NCBI GenBank assembly: GCA_016219185.1
Contig: JACRBZ010000088.1
Coordinates: 1 to 42,187, forward strand
Source of the DNA: Deltaproteobacteria bacterium
Lineage (GTDB): Bacteria; Desulfobacterota; Desulfobacteria; Desulfobacterales; Desulfatirhabdiaceae
DNA length: 42,187 bases
Direction of reading: 5' to 3'
Position numbers and translations under genes: made by a program. Below, in pieces: positions 1 to 7,432 of the stretch. Below the pieces are notes generated by a model. The model was given only the letters and a program-made list of their open reading frames with translations, was not told where the DNA came from and did no database searches. Numbering within the stretch: position 1 is the first letter of the stretch; every line of letters begins with the position of its first letter.

Positions 1-52
1 CGTAATTGTCATCCATAAAATAAGATTAAACTTGTACCATCAGTTATCGAGA

Positions 53-337
53 TCACGCTAACTGCTGAAACTGATTGAAACGGCCTTCCGATTCCCGATC
101 AATTACCCGCATTCGATCAACCAGCACCCCAATCATGATATCAAAGTCCTTTTTTCGAAGGCTTTCTGATTTTGCCAGATTATCCCGCAGTTGGGTAATC
201 ATGTCTTCCATCTCTATCTGAAAGCTTTTCAACAGATTATTGGCCTGAGTCATCAGCAGGGTTACGGTTGATACCCGCATTTCATAGGAATCGATAATGC
301 TGACAGCCAATCCTTTCATATCAGATTGAGCGCTCAT
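53..337 (-). CDS. Small helical protein following gvpA, function unknown
   Basis: The product is 94 residues and I do not recognise a named family. It looks almost entirely alpha-helical: there are no Pro or Cys residues and many charged heptad-like stretches, including SESLRKKDFDIMIGVLVDR, so a coiled coil or helical bundle is likely. I chose the ATG at 337 because AAGAGGG lies about 8 bases upstream; the open frame extends back to 445, but that part has no ribosome binding site and an unrelated composition. It follows gvpA by about 220 bases on the same strand and is probably in the same transcript. A structural or assembly role in gas vesicles is inferred from position only. It is not GvpA, GvpK or GvpN by sequence. 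Confidence 0.7.
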   Translation of the reverse strand: MSAQSDMKGLAVSIIDSYEMRVSTVTLLMTQANNLLKSFQIEMEDMITQLRDNLAKSESLRKKDFDIMIGVLVDRMRVIDRESEGRFNQFQQLA

Positions 338-556
338 AAATAGCCCTCTTGACCGTTCAGGAAAAAACCGCAAACAGATCGGGCAGTACAAAACAAACCG
401 TTTCAGAAGGAAGCATTGCCAGATGTGTTTACGGTTTTTAGGCAATCACTGTTCGGAGATTCCAGATATGCTTAAGATCGCTTGACTGCAGATAAGGGGG
501 TGGTTACACACCGTTATCCTCTCAAGGATATCTGTCAATCTCCCTGGGATTAATTG

Positions 557-766
557 TTATGCCGCGGCTGCGGCGGTCAGTCCCACGGCTTCGGCATATT
601 TCAGATAGGTTTCAACACCAGCCAGGACCACTCTGGCCTCAATTGCCAGAAGCTCGATACCTACCAGAGAGACTCTCGCCCAAGCGTCAACCACAATGCC
701 TTTGTCAAGAATCCGGTCCACAACCTCTACCAAACTCGATGATGCGTTTGTTTTTTCTACTGCCAT
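557..766 (-). CDS. gvpA: Gas vesicle major structural protein GvpA
   Basis: This 69-residue protein is a textbook GvpA, the small amphipathic subunit that polymerises into the ribbed wall of gas vesicles. The conserved core is intact, with ILDKGIVVDAWARVSLVGIE followed by LLAIEARVV and ETYLKYAEAVGL, and the tail is alanine-rich as usual. The start is fixed by a very strong AAGGAGGTG site. No other recognisable gvp gene is in the window, so gvpF/L, gvpN, gvpK and the rest would lie beyond position 1 (downstream on this strand) or elsewhere. Upstream at 905-1297 is a receiver-domain gene, and further up a sigma-54 promoter with dyads that probably serve the nearby NtrC-type regulator. Confidence 0.97.
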   Translation of the reverse strand: MAVEKTNASSSLVEVVDRILDKGIVVDAWARVSLVGIELLAIEARVVLAGVETYLKYAEAVGLTAAAAA

Positions 767-785
767 GATAAGTTTTCACCTCCTT

Positions 786-850
786 TCAATGTTCGATCGA
801 AATACTCGATGTCATCGACTTAAGAATTTACCCAGAAAGCGAATGAACAT
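786..850 (-). promoter_or_regulatory. Two overlapping mini-ORFs in the gvpA leader
   Basis: Between the receiver gene and gvpA there is an AGGAGG site followed 6 bases later by an ATG at 850, opening a 12-codon frame (MFIRFLGKFLSR) that ends at 812. Its TGA overlaps an ATG at 815 for a 9-codon frame (MTSSISIEH) ending at 786, and the gvpA ribosome binding site starts immediately after. The arrangement would allow translational coupling into gvpA. Whether either peptide is made is unknown; chance is possible at this length, but the strong first ribosome binding site is hard to explain otherwise. Confidence 0.35.
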
Positions 851-904
851 CGTAATCCTCCTGACAGCAAACAACACAAAAAGGACGATGTGGATAGATC
901 CCTT

Positions 905-1297
905 TTATGGACACGTCACCATGCTGTCTGCCAGCGCCTGTTTGCATACTGTAACCAGTTGGTTGATATCAAACGGCTTATCCAGAAATGCACAAGCACC
1001 CCCATCAAAAAATTTTTTGCGAATTTCATCTGTCCCAAAAGCCGTGACAACAACGACCTTGGGATAGGTTCCATTTTGTTTGATGTGACCGAGAACCGAC
1101 AAGCCGCTCATATCCGGAAGCAGATAATTTAAAATAACCACCTGGGTTTCCGGATAACACCGCATGAATTCCATGGCATCTTTTCCGTTTGTGACCGCAT
1201 CCACGGACAAACCTGCCTTTTCCAGAACATTGGCCATGGTCCAGAGCATTTCCTCGGAATCATCAACAATCAGTATTTCAGTTGACTTTTTCGGCAT
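905..1297 (-). CDS. Receiver-only protein with Asn at the phosphoacceptor site
   Basis: This is a 130-residue single receiver (CheY-like) domain with no output domain. The acidic pair Asp12-Asp13, the switch Thr85 in VVVVTAFG and Lys107 in FLDKPF are all present. The residue that should be the phosphoacceptor Asp is Asn57 (VVILNYLLPDMSG; the codon reads AAT). It therefore probably cannot be phosphorylated in the normal way and may act as a constitutive binding partner or a titrator. The ATG at 1297 is preferred over the TTG at 1318; a weak GGGTG site precedes it. The gene lies 138 bases before gvpA with no evident terminator, and downstream of the sigma-54 promoter, so it is probably the first gene of the gas-vesicle operon. 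Confidence 0.85.
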   Translation of the reverse strand: MPKKSTEILIVDDSEEMLWTMANVLEKAGLSVDAVTNGKDAMEFMRCYPETQVVILNYLLPDMSGLSVLGHIKQNGTYPKVVVVTAFGTDEIRKKFFDGGACAFLDKPFDINQLVTVCKQALADSMVTCP

Positions 1298-1396
1298 ATG
1301 CCTGTTCACCCGGGACAATGGTTTTTTATCGAAACAGGATAAAATGTGTCACAGCACATTCATTTGGGTCAAATCATGGGATGTATGAAATCAATC

Positions 1397-1487
1397 AATC
1401 AGCAGAAGGTGTTGAGAGGAGATTTGGAAATATTGACTGGTATGAATTCCGGTCATCTGCTAAATACGGCATAATGGCCTGCTGATT
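1397..1487 (-). repeat. Inverted repeat in the predicted gvp-operon leader
   Basis: AATCAGCAG at 1397-1405 is matched by its exact reverse complement CTGCTGATT at 1479-1487, 73 bases apart. If transcription starts about 12 bases below the sigma-54 -12 element (around 1492), the second arm lies at the very 5' end of the RNA and the pair could close a long stem-loop. Chance occurrence cannot be excluded. Confidence 0.35.
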
Positions 1488-1502
1488 TTAGCTGATATGA
1501 TA

Positions 1503-1519
1503 TGCATATTGAATGCCAA
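1503..1519 (-). promoter_or_regulatory. Sigma-54 (-24/-12) promoter for the gas-vesicle operon
   Basis: Read on the minus strand the site is TTGGCATTCAATATGCA, with the diagnostic GG and GC separated by exactly 10 bases (consensus TGGCAC-N5-TTGCA). It lies within about 150 bases of the end of a sigma-54-dependent activator gene and about 205 bases before the receiver gene of the gvpA operon. It was found by eye; no matrix score was computed. Confidence 0.75.
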
Positions 1520-1584
1520 CGCCACAATAAAAATAACAATTCAATATCATTATTAATTTTAATATTACATATTTTTGGATCATA

Positions 1585-1640
1585 ATCATGGCAAGGATTG
1601 GGTATGGCATGGATGCCTCATCTGGTACATTGATGCCATA
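1585..1640. promoter_or_regulatory. Dyad cluster, probable enhancer for the NtrC-type activator
   Basis: GGCATGGATGCC (1606-1617) is a dyad with 5-base arms. TGGTACATTGATGCCA (1623-1638) is a looser dyad, TATGGCAT (1603-1610) is the exact reverse complement of ATGCCATA (1633-1640), and an ATGGCA half site lies at 1588-1593. The cluster is about 95-150 bases upstream of the predicted sigma-54 start point, the usual distance for NtrC-family upstream activating sequences. The binding protein is inferred to be the product of 1654-3063. Confidence 0.6.
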
Positions 1641-1653
1641 ATTAAAAAAACGA

Positions 1654-3063
1654 CTATCGGAGCTGGTTGATTTTCATTTTCCTTAAAAGTGTCTTGTAAT
1701 CAATATCCAGCCTTCGTGCTGCCTCGCTTTTGTTTCCGCCACATCGTTCAATTTCTTCTGTAATCAATCGTTTCTCGATCGATCCGGTGTAGTTAAGGAT
1801 AATTTCCTTAAGGGGTCTGTGGTCCGGATTTATACAACAGACTGTTTCTGTATTATCCAGAGAAGTCGAATCACCGGTCAGGATCAAATGCTCCGGACAG
1901 ATCGGCTCATGGACATCGCAGAGCAACACGGCCTGACGAATCACATTCCGAAGCTCCCGCACATTGCCTGGCCAGGAGCAGGACATCATCTTATTCAACG
2001 CCTCACGGGAAAATCCCGAGCAGTTTTTTTTAAGTTCAACCTGAGCCTCATCCATGAAACGTTTGGCCAAATACGGAATGTCTTCTTTTCGGTTGCGAAG
2101 CGCAGGCAGATCAATGATAAACTCTTTCAGCCGGAAAAACAGGTCGGATCGAAAACGACCGGCACTCACATCCGCTTCCAGCGGCTGATTGGTCGCAGCA
2201 ATGATCCGAACATGGACCGACTCTGTTTTTTTAGCGCCAAGTCGCTGAATCTGGCGTTCCTGCATGGCTCGAAGAATCTTCTGTTGTGATGGATACGGCA
2301 GATTTCCCACTTCATCCAGAAACAGGGTTCCTCCGCTGGCCAGTTCAAAATACCCGGATTTGTTGGCATGAGCGCCGGTAAACGCACCTTTCTGATACCC
2401 GAACAGCTCGCTTTCAATCAGCGTTTCCGGTATCGCGCCACAATCCACCGCTATAAAAGGCCCATTTTTTTCATGGCTCATATCGTGAATCGCCTGTGCG
2501 ACCAGTTCCTTTCCAGTTCCGCTTTCTCCCTGAATCAATACGGTGAAAGGAGTAGGCGCCACTTTTTCAACCAGTTGGACCAGCTTTTTAATGGAATCGC
2601 TGGAACCCATTCGTTCATATAATGTTGTCCGCTCGCCAAGCGCTTTTCTGAGCCGAGTGATCTCCTGCATCAGATCCTGAGTTTCAAGCGCCCGTTGAAC
2701 GGTAAACAGAAGATCGTTATTGTCAATGGGTTTGCTGGCATAGTCATAGACGCCGATTTTCATGGCCTCGACAGCACTTTTGATATCTCCGTAAGCGGTA
2801 ATCATGACAATGGGAATGGCGGGCATTTTCTTTTTGATTTCGTCGGCAACATGCAGTCCATCCTTGCCCGGCATTCGAAAATCAAGAAGAATTAAATCCG
2901 GAATGTCCGTTTCCAGACATTCTATGCACTCGTTCCCATCTTTGGCCTGAAGGACGCAATATCCCGCGGAGGTCAGGACATTGGACACGGTCCATCGAAA
3001 ATCACTGTCATCGTCCACCATCAGGATGATCCTGGACGTCGGCTGATTCTGATCAATCCGCAT
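1654..3063 (-). CDS. NtrC-family sigma-54-dependent response regulator
   Basis: The protein has 469 residues and three domains: a receiver (about 10-125) with phosphoacceptor Asp61 and Lys111; an AAA+ sigma-54 activation domain (about 150-390) with Walker A GESGTGKE at 179-186, the sigma-54-contacting GAFTGA loop at 226-231 and Walker B GGTLFLDEV; and a Fis-type helix-turn-helix at the C-terminus (NKSEAARRLDIDYKTLLRK). It would bind enhancer sites and drive sigma-54 RNA polymerase when phosphorylated. The ATG at 3063 follows AGGAAA and overlaps the end of the kinase gene by 11 bases, so the two are translationally coupled partners. The obvious target is the sigma-54 promoter just downstream, ahead of the gvpA operon. 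It is an ortholog-level match to AtoC/ZraR/HydG-like regulators, but no specific name is justified. Confidence 0.95.
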   Translation of the reverse strand: MRIDQNQPTSRIILMVDDDSDFRWTVSNVLTSAGYCVLQAKDGNECIECLETDIPDLILLDFRMPGKDGLHVADEIKKKMPAIPIVMITAYGDIKSAVEAMKIGVYDYASKPIDNNDLLFTVQRALETQDLMQEITRLRKALGERTTLYERMGSSDSIKKLVQLVEKVAPTPFTVLIQGESGTGKELVAQAIHDMSHEKNGPFIAVDCGAIPETLIESELFGYQKGAFTGAHANKSGYFELASGGTLFLDEVGNLPYPSQQKILRAMQERQIQRLGAKKTESVHVRIIAATNQPLEADVSAGRFRSDLFFRLKEFIIDLPALRNRKEDIPYLAKRFMDEAQVELKKNCSGFSREALNKMMSCSWPGNVRELRNVIRQAVLLCDVHEPICPEHLILTGDSTSLDNTETVCCINPDHRPLKEIILNYTGSIEKRLITEEIERCGGNKSEAARRLDIDYKTLLRKMKINQLR

Positions 3064-4915
3064 GGTTTGTTTCCTTTCGGTCAACTGACTGAAATGTTGC
3101 CGGTAGCATGACCGATATCCTGGTTCCCCCACCAGTATTGGGTTCCGCAACAATGGTCCCATTATGCTGCTGGATAATCGAAAAGCTGATACTCAATCCC
3201 AGTCCTGTTCCACCATCCTTGGTCGTAAAAAACGGGTCAAAAATCCGTTGTCGGTATTCTTCGGGAATACCCGGGCCATTATCGATGACAGCGGCTTCCA
3301 CCTGACGCCGGTTCGGCTGAAAAGCTGTTTTCATAATGATTTTTCCTTTTCCGCCAACTGCCTGAATCGCATTGATCAAAATATTCAGAAAGACTTGTCC
3401 CAACTTGTCCTCATCGCCGGTCACCAGTGGTAAATCCGGCGCCAGTTGATTTTCAAATTCGATGCGGCAAGGGGTCGTTTCAAGTCTGGCCATATCCGCC
3501 ATTCGCAAAAACATGTCATTTATATTCAGCAACCGCTGTGCCAGATCCGATGGCCGGGAAAAGGCCAGGAGATTATTGATCAAGTTACTGGCCCGCTGGC
3601 TGTTTCGATAAATCATTTGAAGGTTTTCTTTTACCAGGCGGCCCATGCTCAGATTTTCGATACTGAACTGTGCACAGGAACTGATAACCGCCAGCGGATT
3701 TCTGAGTTCATGGGCAAGACCTGCGGAAAGCTGTCCCAAGGAAGACAGTTTTTCCTGCCGAATCATGATATCTTCCATTTCCTTACGAACGGAAATATCC
3801 AGGAATGATACATTGATACAGAGCGGATTCCCTGTGGTATCCTTGATCAGGCTGGCAGAAACCTGAGCCGTAAACAAGGAATGATCGTTTCGAACAGCCG
3901 TCATCTCCGCGCCCTTATTCCCTTTTTCCAGCAAATAGTCGGCGATGTTTAAAACCGGCTGATCTGTTTGAAAAATATCATTGAGTGGCCTGTCAATCAC
4001 GTCTTTTTCCGCGTCATATCCCCACATGTCAATAAATGATGGATTGACATAGATAATTTTCCCGTCAAGATCAACGAATGCAATACCGTAAATGGATGTT
4101 GAAATCGCAGAATCCTTAATCTGGAGTTCCATTTCTTTTTGTTTTCGATCTGTCACATCCCGAATAGATCCAATGATTCCATAAGGCGCACCATCAGATT
4201 GAAAAAGCAGAGTTGAGGTAATCGAAACCCAGTGATGGGTTCCGCCCTTATAAATAAATTCCGTTTCATAATTTGTGACCTTTCCGTTTTTCAGAATCAT
4301 ATCCAAATGCAGGTCTCTGTGAAAGGAATTAGCATAAAAGTCCATGATCGATTTTCCAATCACCTCTTCACGGGGAAAACCGAAAACGCCTGAAATTGAC
4401 GGGCTGACTTCCTGAATGACACCTGCCAGAGTTGTTTCAAAATAAACACCCTGAAGATTTTCAAGAAGTCTTCGGTATTTCATTTCCAGCGCACGCAGCA
4501 CATCTTCGGCCTGCTTACGCTCGGTGACATCAACCACCGCAATTCGAATCTGCAAGCCATTTCCGGTTGCCACGGCCATGCCATCGATGTGGACATACAG
4601 GGGCAACTGTCCCTCATTAACGATTTCCACATCGCAGCTCCCTCTGGGATATCCCGCGGCGCACAAACCGCTCATTAAAGCGTGTAAAGAAGGCCGGGTA
4701 TCCTTGCTGATAAAATCCTCAAAACGTCGGCTGATCAAATGGGATCGTGAGATGCCGAACAGTATATCGCCAGTGAGATCGGCTGCATGAATGATACCGT
4801 CACAATCAAGTGTAAGATAACCTGCAGGGGCAAAATCATACATATCTGGATATGTTTCAGATCCGGCATCGATCCGGAGGGATGAAGATTCTGCGGTATG
4901 GAGTCGATTGATCAT
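3053..4915 (-). CDS. PAS-domain sensor histidine kinase, partner of the NtrC-type regulator
   Basis: The protein has 620 residues. Three PAS-type sensing modules are visible (roughly 25-135, 140-260 and 265-380), the first two ending in VTERKQAE- and VTDRKQK-type linkers. A HisKA dimerisation helix with phosphorylated His402 (GLAHELRNPL) and a HATPase domain with DNGPGIPE and GTGLGLSIS follow. No transmembrane segment is apparent, so it should sense a cytoplasmic cue such as redox, ligand or energy state. It overlaps the regulator gene and is first in the pair. Its ATG at 4915 has AGGAAAG close by. Together with the downstream dyads and sigma-54 promoter it probably controls gas-vesicle synthesis; the signal is unknown. 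Confidence 0.95.
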   Translation of the reverse strand: MINRLHTAESSSLRIDAGSETYPDMYDFAPAGYLTLDCDGIIHAADLTGDILFGISRSHLISRRFEDFISKDTRPSLHALMSGLCAAGYPRGSCDVEIVNEGQLPLYVHIDGMAVATGNGLQIRIAVVDVTERKQAEDVLRALEMKYRRLLENLQGVYFETTLAGVIQEVSPSISGVFGFPREEVIGKSIMDFYANSFHRDLHLDMILKNGKVTNYETEFIYKGGTHHWVSITSTLLFQSDGAPYGIIGSIRDVTDRKQKEMELQIKDSAISTSIYGIAFVDLDGKIIYVNPSFIDMWGYDAEKDVIDRPLNDIFQTDQPVLNIADYLLEKGNKGAEMTAVRNDHSLFTAQVSASLIKDTTGNPLCINVSFLDISVRKEMEDIMIRQEKLSSLGQLSAGLAHELRNPLAVISSCAQFSIENLSMGRLVKENLQMIYRNSQRASNLINNLLAFSRPSDLAQRLLNINDMFLRMADMARLETTPCRIEFENQLAPDLPLVTGDEDKLGQVFLNILINAIQAVGGKGKIIMKTAFQPNRRQVEAAVIDNGPGIPEEYRQRIFDPFFTTKDGGTGLGLSISFSIIQQHNGTIVAEPNTGGGTRISVMLPATFQSVDRKETNHAD

Positions 4916-5539
4916 CTTTCCTTTACTCCGCCTTTTTCTGTTTACCAGGCCGTACAGGGGGAACGGCGGCGGCAGGAATACTCAAGAAGGGAACAGAATT
5001 AACGATTCATGGCTGTTTCGTGTGAGCGGTGGGTTCGATTCTGCTGTGGGCCGCCCGCTAATACCATTTTTTCAGAAATTCTTCTGCTGGTCTGCAGGCT
5101 GATTCCAGAATTCCTGGAAATTCAAACGAATCTGAAATGCCCGCATGGTTGTAAATTGAGATTTTTTAACTTGATCTGTTCAAGCAAGAAGGTCGGCCTG
5201 TTTGGTAGTCTGAAAATTATTAAAAAATCATACTGTTTGTTTTACTGTATTTGCATAAAGTTCTCCCCAAAGTCAAGACAGATTTTTGATAAAGTTAAAC
5301 TATAACCATCACCTCAGATCCTCTTTCTATAGCGAATATTCTTGCCATTTAATGGGCGTGTGGGCAAGGGAGAACGTATCTTTTTCATATGTGGGGACAG
5401 CCAAAATACCATGGCCATGATCATTAAATAAAAGAAAATCTGTTTGCGGCGTCCAGATGATGATCGGTAGTTGATTTGTTTGTTGTTAGATGTTACGAAA
5501 GCTGCGGATTGTCAAGTCAATAAACCAAGGATGACACTG
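4916..5539. other. Divergent intergenic gap without a confident gene
   Basis: This 624-base stretch separates the kinase gene (leftward) from the dehydratase-like gene (rightward) and must carry promoters for both. It becomes AT-rich after about 5150. The only structure I can point to is a weak stem, CTTGCC at 5341-5346 with GGCAAG at 5363-5368. I see no clear -35/-10 pair, sigma-54 site, tRNA or conserved protein fragment. Confidence 0.5.
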
Positions 5540-6658
5540 ATGCAACTTTCAGAGCTTATCGATTCACTCAAACTGGATCCACTGGCCTATGCAACGGGCT
5601 GGAAAAAAAATCATTCCGGTAAAGTCGTCGGCTATATGTGCTCTTATGCCCCGGAAGAAATCATCTGGGCCTTTGGCGCATTGCCGTTCAGGTTGATGGG
5701 AACAAAAAGCGTCATTGATCGGGCGGATGCCCATCTTCAAGCCTATTGCTGCAGCCTGGTCAGGGGGTCTCTGGAAGATGCCCTGACCGGCCGGCTCGAT
5801 TTTCTGGACGGCATGGTGTTTCCGCATACCTGCGATTCCATCCAGCGACTGTCCGACATCTGGCGTATCAATGTCAAAAACCGTTTCCATGCGGATGTCG
5901 TTCTCCCTGCAAAACTGGATAGCGACAGCGCATCGGATTATCTGGTGGCGACATTCAGGAAACTGATAACAGACCTTGAAAACCGGCTTGGGCGAAGTAT
6001 CACGGAGAAGATGCTTGGGGATGCGGCGGATCTTTATAATGAAATCCGGTCTCATCTGAATACCCTTTATGTGCTGAGACAGGCCCACCCGAGGCTGATT
6101 AACGGAAGCGATTTTCACGCCATTGTGCAGGCATCCATGTGGATGGATCGAAATGATTTCTGCAAGATCCTGTCCGATATTGTCGGATTTTTTACGGAAC
6201 AAGCCACGGACGCATCTTTTCAGGGAAAACGTATCGTACTTTCGGGAGGGGTCTGCAATGTACCGGATATCTATCCCGCCATCGAAGCAGCCGGAGCCGC
6301 TGTTGTCGGAGAAGATGTTTGCACCGGCGATCGGTTTTTCCAGGGAAGTATCCGGATGCAAGGCGATATGGTCGAAAACATCGCCAGACGATATATCGAT
6401 CGCATTGTTTGCCCGGCCAAACATCATGGGCTCTTCACCCGGGGCAATCACCTGATTCAAAAAGTCAGGGAAACCCGGGCAGACGGGGTCATTTTTCTGT
6501 TCCTCAAATTCTGCGATCCCCACGGCTTCGACTATCCCTATGTAAAAGAAATGCTGGATCAGGAGGGGATTCCGAGCATGGTTTTTGAGATCGAAGACCG
6601 GAGCCTTTCCGAAGGCCAGTTCAAAACCCGCTGCGAGGCATTTATCGAAATGCTGTAA
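5540..6658 (+). CDS. 2-hydroxyacyl-CoA dehydratase / benzoyl-CoA reductase subunit-like protein
   Basis: The 372-residue product belongs to the HgdB/FldB/BcrB/BcrC fold family, Fe-S proteins that receive a low-potential electron from an ATP-dependent activator. Family cysteine signatures are present in order: GYMCSYAPEE, AYCCSLVRG, FPHTCDSIQ, LSGGVC, GEDVCTGD and LKFCDPHGFDYP. The start at 5540 is supported by AAGGA 8-9 bases upstream; an earlier ATG at 5531 is possible. It is odd in standing alone: there is no second subunit, no ATPase activator (HgdC/BcrAD type) and no CoA-transferase nearby, and it is the only complete gene on the plus strand. It could be a homodimeric relative such as the YjiM group or a double-cubane cluster protein. 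The substrate cannot be assigned. Confidence 0.85.
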   Translation: MQLSELIDSLKLDPLAYATGWKKNHSGKVVGYMCSYAPEEIIWAFGALPFRLMGTKSVIDRADAHLQAYCCSLVRGSLEDALTGRLDFLDGMVFPHTCDSIQRLSDIWRINVKNRFHADVVLPAKLDSDSASDYLVATFRKLITDLENRLGRSITEKMLGDAADLYNEIRSHLNTLYVLRQAHPRLINGSDFHAIVQASMWMDRNDFCKILSDIVGFFTEQATDASFQGKRIVLSGGVCNVPDIYPAIEAAGAAVVGEDVCTGDRFFQGSIRMQGDMVENIARRYIDRIVCPAKHHGLFTRGNHLIQKVRETRADGVIFLFLKFCDPHGFDYPYVKEMLDQEGIPSMVFEIEDRSLSEGQFKTRCEAFIEML

Positions 6659-6714
6659 GGATCGGGCACCGGCCCTTACAATACAAACGTTCCCTTTCCT
6701 GTTTCAACTACGTA

Positions 6715-7020
6715 TCATGCAGCACGGGGAAAGGGATGTACTTCTTTTTCAAGCCTGTCGTGCAAAACTTCCAACGCCACTTCCATATCGTAATGCGACT
6801 GAAGATTAAGCCAGAATTGCGCTTCCATGTTCAAAAAACGACTCAGGCGGAGTGCAGTGTCCGCAGTAATTGCACGCCTGCCATGCACAATCTCATTAAT
6901 TCTGCGTGGAGATACACCTATGTCTCTGGCCAACCGATACTGGCTGATTCCTAACGGCTCAAGGAATTCGGTCAAAAGTATCTCCCCGGGATGAATCGGA
7001 TCAAAATCTCGTTTAGTCAT
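6715..7020 (-). CDS. higA: HigA-family antitoxin
   Basis: This is a 101-residue XRE-type helix-turn-helix protein. It opens with FDPIHPGEILLTEFLEPLGI and carries ISQYRLARDIGVSPRRINEI plus the WLNLQSHYDMEVA tail typical of the HigA (VapI) antitoxin branch. It should bind and neutralise the toxin encoded just upstream and repress the shared promoter. The ATG at 7020 comes 11 bases after the toxin stop and overlaps a GAGAGGTG site. Toxin-first gene order is the hallmark of higBA modules. The pair lies between convergent neighbours, in a spot where accessory cassettes are common. Confidence 0.92.
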   Translation of the reverse strand: MTKRDFDPIHPGEILLTEFLEPLGISQYRLARDIGVSPRRINEIVHGRRAITADTALRLSRFLNMEAQFWLNLQSHYDMEVALEVLHDRLEKEVHPFPRAA

Positions 7021-7031
7021 GGTGACACCTC

Positions 7032-7313
7032 TCAATGGTAATCGACGATCTCGACACCGTGGGCATCATTGCCTTGCCATAAAAAGCAGATGTGCCACTG
7101 CCTGTTAATCCTGATGCTATGTTGACCCTCTCTGTCGCCAAGCAATGCCTCCAGATAATTGGAAGGTGGAACACGCAAGGTTTCCAGAAGACTTGCGGCA
7201 TTCAGCATTTTGAGCTTAATCACCGCCGTTCGCTGAATCGCCTCTGGCAATTTTGCCGAAAACCTCCCGTTAAACAGTTTTTCAGTCTCTTTGCATTTGA
7301 ATGCCTTGATCAT
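7032..7313 (-). CDS. higB: HigB-family toxin (RelE-like mRNA interferase)
   Basis: The 93-residue product matches the HigB/RelE-type plasmid-maintenance killer family: MIKAFKCKETEKLFNG at the start, LRVPPSNYLEALLGDR in the middle, and SIRINRQWHICFLW with a terminal VEIVDYH. Family members cleave mRNA on the ribosome. The ATG at 7313 is chosen because the family begins with MIKSFxxK; an in-frame ATG at 7355 would add 14 unmatched residues. Its ribosome binding site is weak, which is common for toxins. The gene precedes higA in one transcript. Confidence 0.92.
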   Translation of the reverse strand: MIKAFKCKETEKLFNGRFSAKLPEAIQRTAVIKLKMLNAASLLETLRVPPSNYLEALLGDREGQHSIRINRQWHICFLWQGNDAHGVEIVDYH

Positions 7314-7432
7314 AGACGCATATGATCCTGAAGAGATATTAACGTCAAGGGACATTATGAACCAATTTTCCCGTCCTGAAGAAAAATGCGTTGCGTTGTT
7401 TTTCTTACAGCATTCACAATATGATATCAGGC

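Larger units (their letters stand above)
1298..1653. other. Regulatory intergenic region before the gas-vesicle operon
   Basis: This 356-base AT-rich gap separates the NtrC-type activator gene from the receiver gene and contains no convincing gene. It holds a sigma-54 promoter, a dyad cluster further upstream, and a 9-base inverted repeat in the predicted 5' leader. Each is listed separately. Confidence 0.7.

Noticed and set aside
5020..5065. GGTTCGATTC resembling a tRNA T-arm followed by a CCA-like end
   Set aside because: The flanking 5-base arms do not pair and no anticodon or acceptor stem can be drawn, so there is no tRNA or tRNA-derived attachment site.
5088..5105. Possible sigma-54 site upstream of the histidine kinase gene
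   Set aside because: On the minus strand GG and GC are separated by 9 rather than 10 bases and the -24 part reads TGGAA, so it fails the spacing rule.
6659..6690. GC-rich GGGC/GCCC stem between the dehydratase-like gene and higA, considered as a terminator
   Set aside because: The stem is only 4 bases and no T-run follows on either strand.
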